Shown here: positions 5,003-5,257 of the stretch, in pieces | Position numbering within the stretch: the first letter of the stretch is position 1 | How the letters are laid out: each line of letters starts with the position of its first letter | Source of the DNA: Clostridia bacterium | Lineage (GTDB): Bacteria; Bacillota; Clostridia; Oscillospirales; Acutalibacteraceae | Direction: 5' to 3' | DNA length: 5,257 nucleotides | Assembly (NCBI GenBank): GCA_900759575.1 | Contig: CAAEVU010000028.1 | Coordinates: 1 to 5,257 of the forward strand | Translations under genes and position numbers: made by a program | The notes under the pieces: model-generated | What the model saw: only the letters and a program-made list of their open reading frames with translations | Told to the model about the DNA's origin: nothing | Databases searched by the model: none

Positions 5003-5257
5003 ATGCTGAAGAATTGGATACGCCCGGAAAAACCGGAAAGCGAAGAATTAAAACAGCGGTTGAAGGCCGCTGAGGAAAAGCTGGGAGTCCAGCAGATGAA
5101 GCTGAAAGAGAAGAAATTGCCGGTGCTTGTGCTCATCGAAGGATGGGGCGCGGCGGGAAAAGGCAGCGCTATCGGCCAGATCATCCGGAATATCGATCCC
5201 CGGTTTTTCAAGGTGTTCTCCATGCCCTCCACTCCCACCCAGGAGGAATTGCGCAAG
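5003..5257 (+). CDS. ppk2: Polyphosphate kinase 2 family protein (polyphosphate:nucleotide phosphotransferase), N-terminal part
   Basis: PPK2 enzymes transfer phosphate between inorganic polyphosphate and nucleotides (AMP, ADP or GDP, depending on class) in the cytoplasm. The 85 visible residues show a charged helical lead (9-38), a beta strand PVLVLIEGW (40-48), the Walker A loop GWGAAGKGS (47-55, Lys53), then AIGQIIRNIDPRFFKVFSM and PSTPTQEELRK, all typical of PPK2. The Walker B and lid regions lie past the window end, so the class, and whether it is a one-domain (about 250-300) or two-domain (about 500) protein, cannot be told. The ATG at 5003 follows GAGGTGA (4991-4997) at 5 nt spacing. 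It is separated from the CHR operon by a terminator and appears to have its own promoter, so no functional link to its neighbours is implied. Confidence 0.92.
   Translation, partial: MLKNWIRPEKPESEELKQRLKAAEEKLGVQQMKLKEKKLPVLVLIEGWGAAGKGSAIGQIIRNIDPRFFKVFSMPSTPTQEELRK

Overview
The window looks like chromosomal DNA of a moderately GC-rich Gram-positive anaerobe, most plausibly a gut clostridium of the Oscillospiraceae/Ruminococcaceae type. The reasons are strong AGGAGG-type ribosome binding sites before nearly every gene, short intergenic gaps closed by GC-rich hairpins with T-tracts, GTG starts, and the gene set (glucose-type PTS IIA, GH32, ECF sigma with a DUF4179-like partner, paired short chromate-type transporters, PPK2). 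The organism is inferred from style and content; no marker gene is present.

Layout. The left part (1-1200) is on the minus strand. It holds a stand-alone PTS EIIA of the glucose family (697-1200) followed by the N-terminal part of a GH32 beta-fructosidase (1-496, cut by the window edge). Each has its own promoter candidate. A strong terminator (645-681) separates them, and a second terminator-like hairpin (521-549) lies in the GH32 leader. Together they suggest uptake and cleavage of sucrose or fructo-oligosaccharides. An AT-rich divergent intergenic region (1201-1477) separates this block from a plus-strand block. That block starts with an ECF sigma factor (1478-2011), which overlaps by 16 nt a large single-pass membrane protein with a DUF4179-like N-terminus (1996-3576), its likely anti-sigma factor and sensor. 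An ECF-like promoter (1414-1443) just before the sigma gene suggests autoregulation. A terminator (3592-3619) ends this unit.

Next is a two-gene operon of short CHR-domain membrane proteins (3700-4263 and 4260-4817) with its own sigma-A-type promoter and a long terminator hairpin (4825-4863). They probably form a heteromeric anion transporter. The window ends inside a polyphosphate kinase 2 family gene (from 5003), preceded by an extended -10 promoter and a small leader hairpin.

All main genes belong to recognisable families; I found no clearly new system, CRISPR array, insertion sequence, tRNA or rRNA. The parts most worth a second look are the possible attenuator before GH32, the ECF promoter with the large DUF4179-type ectodomain, and the oppositely charged N-termini of the CHR pair.
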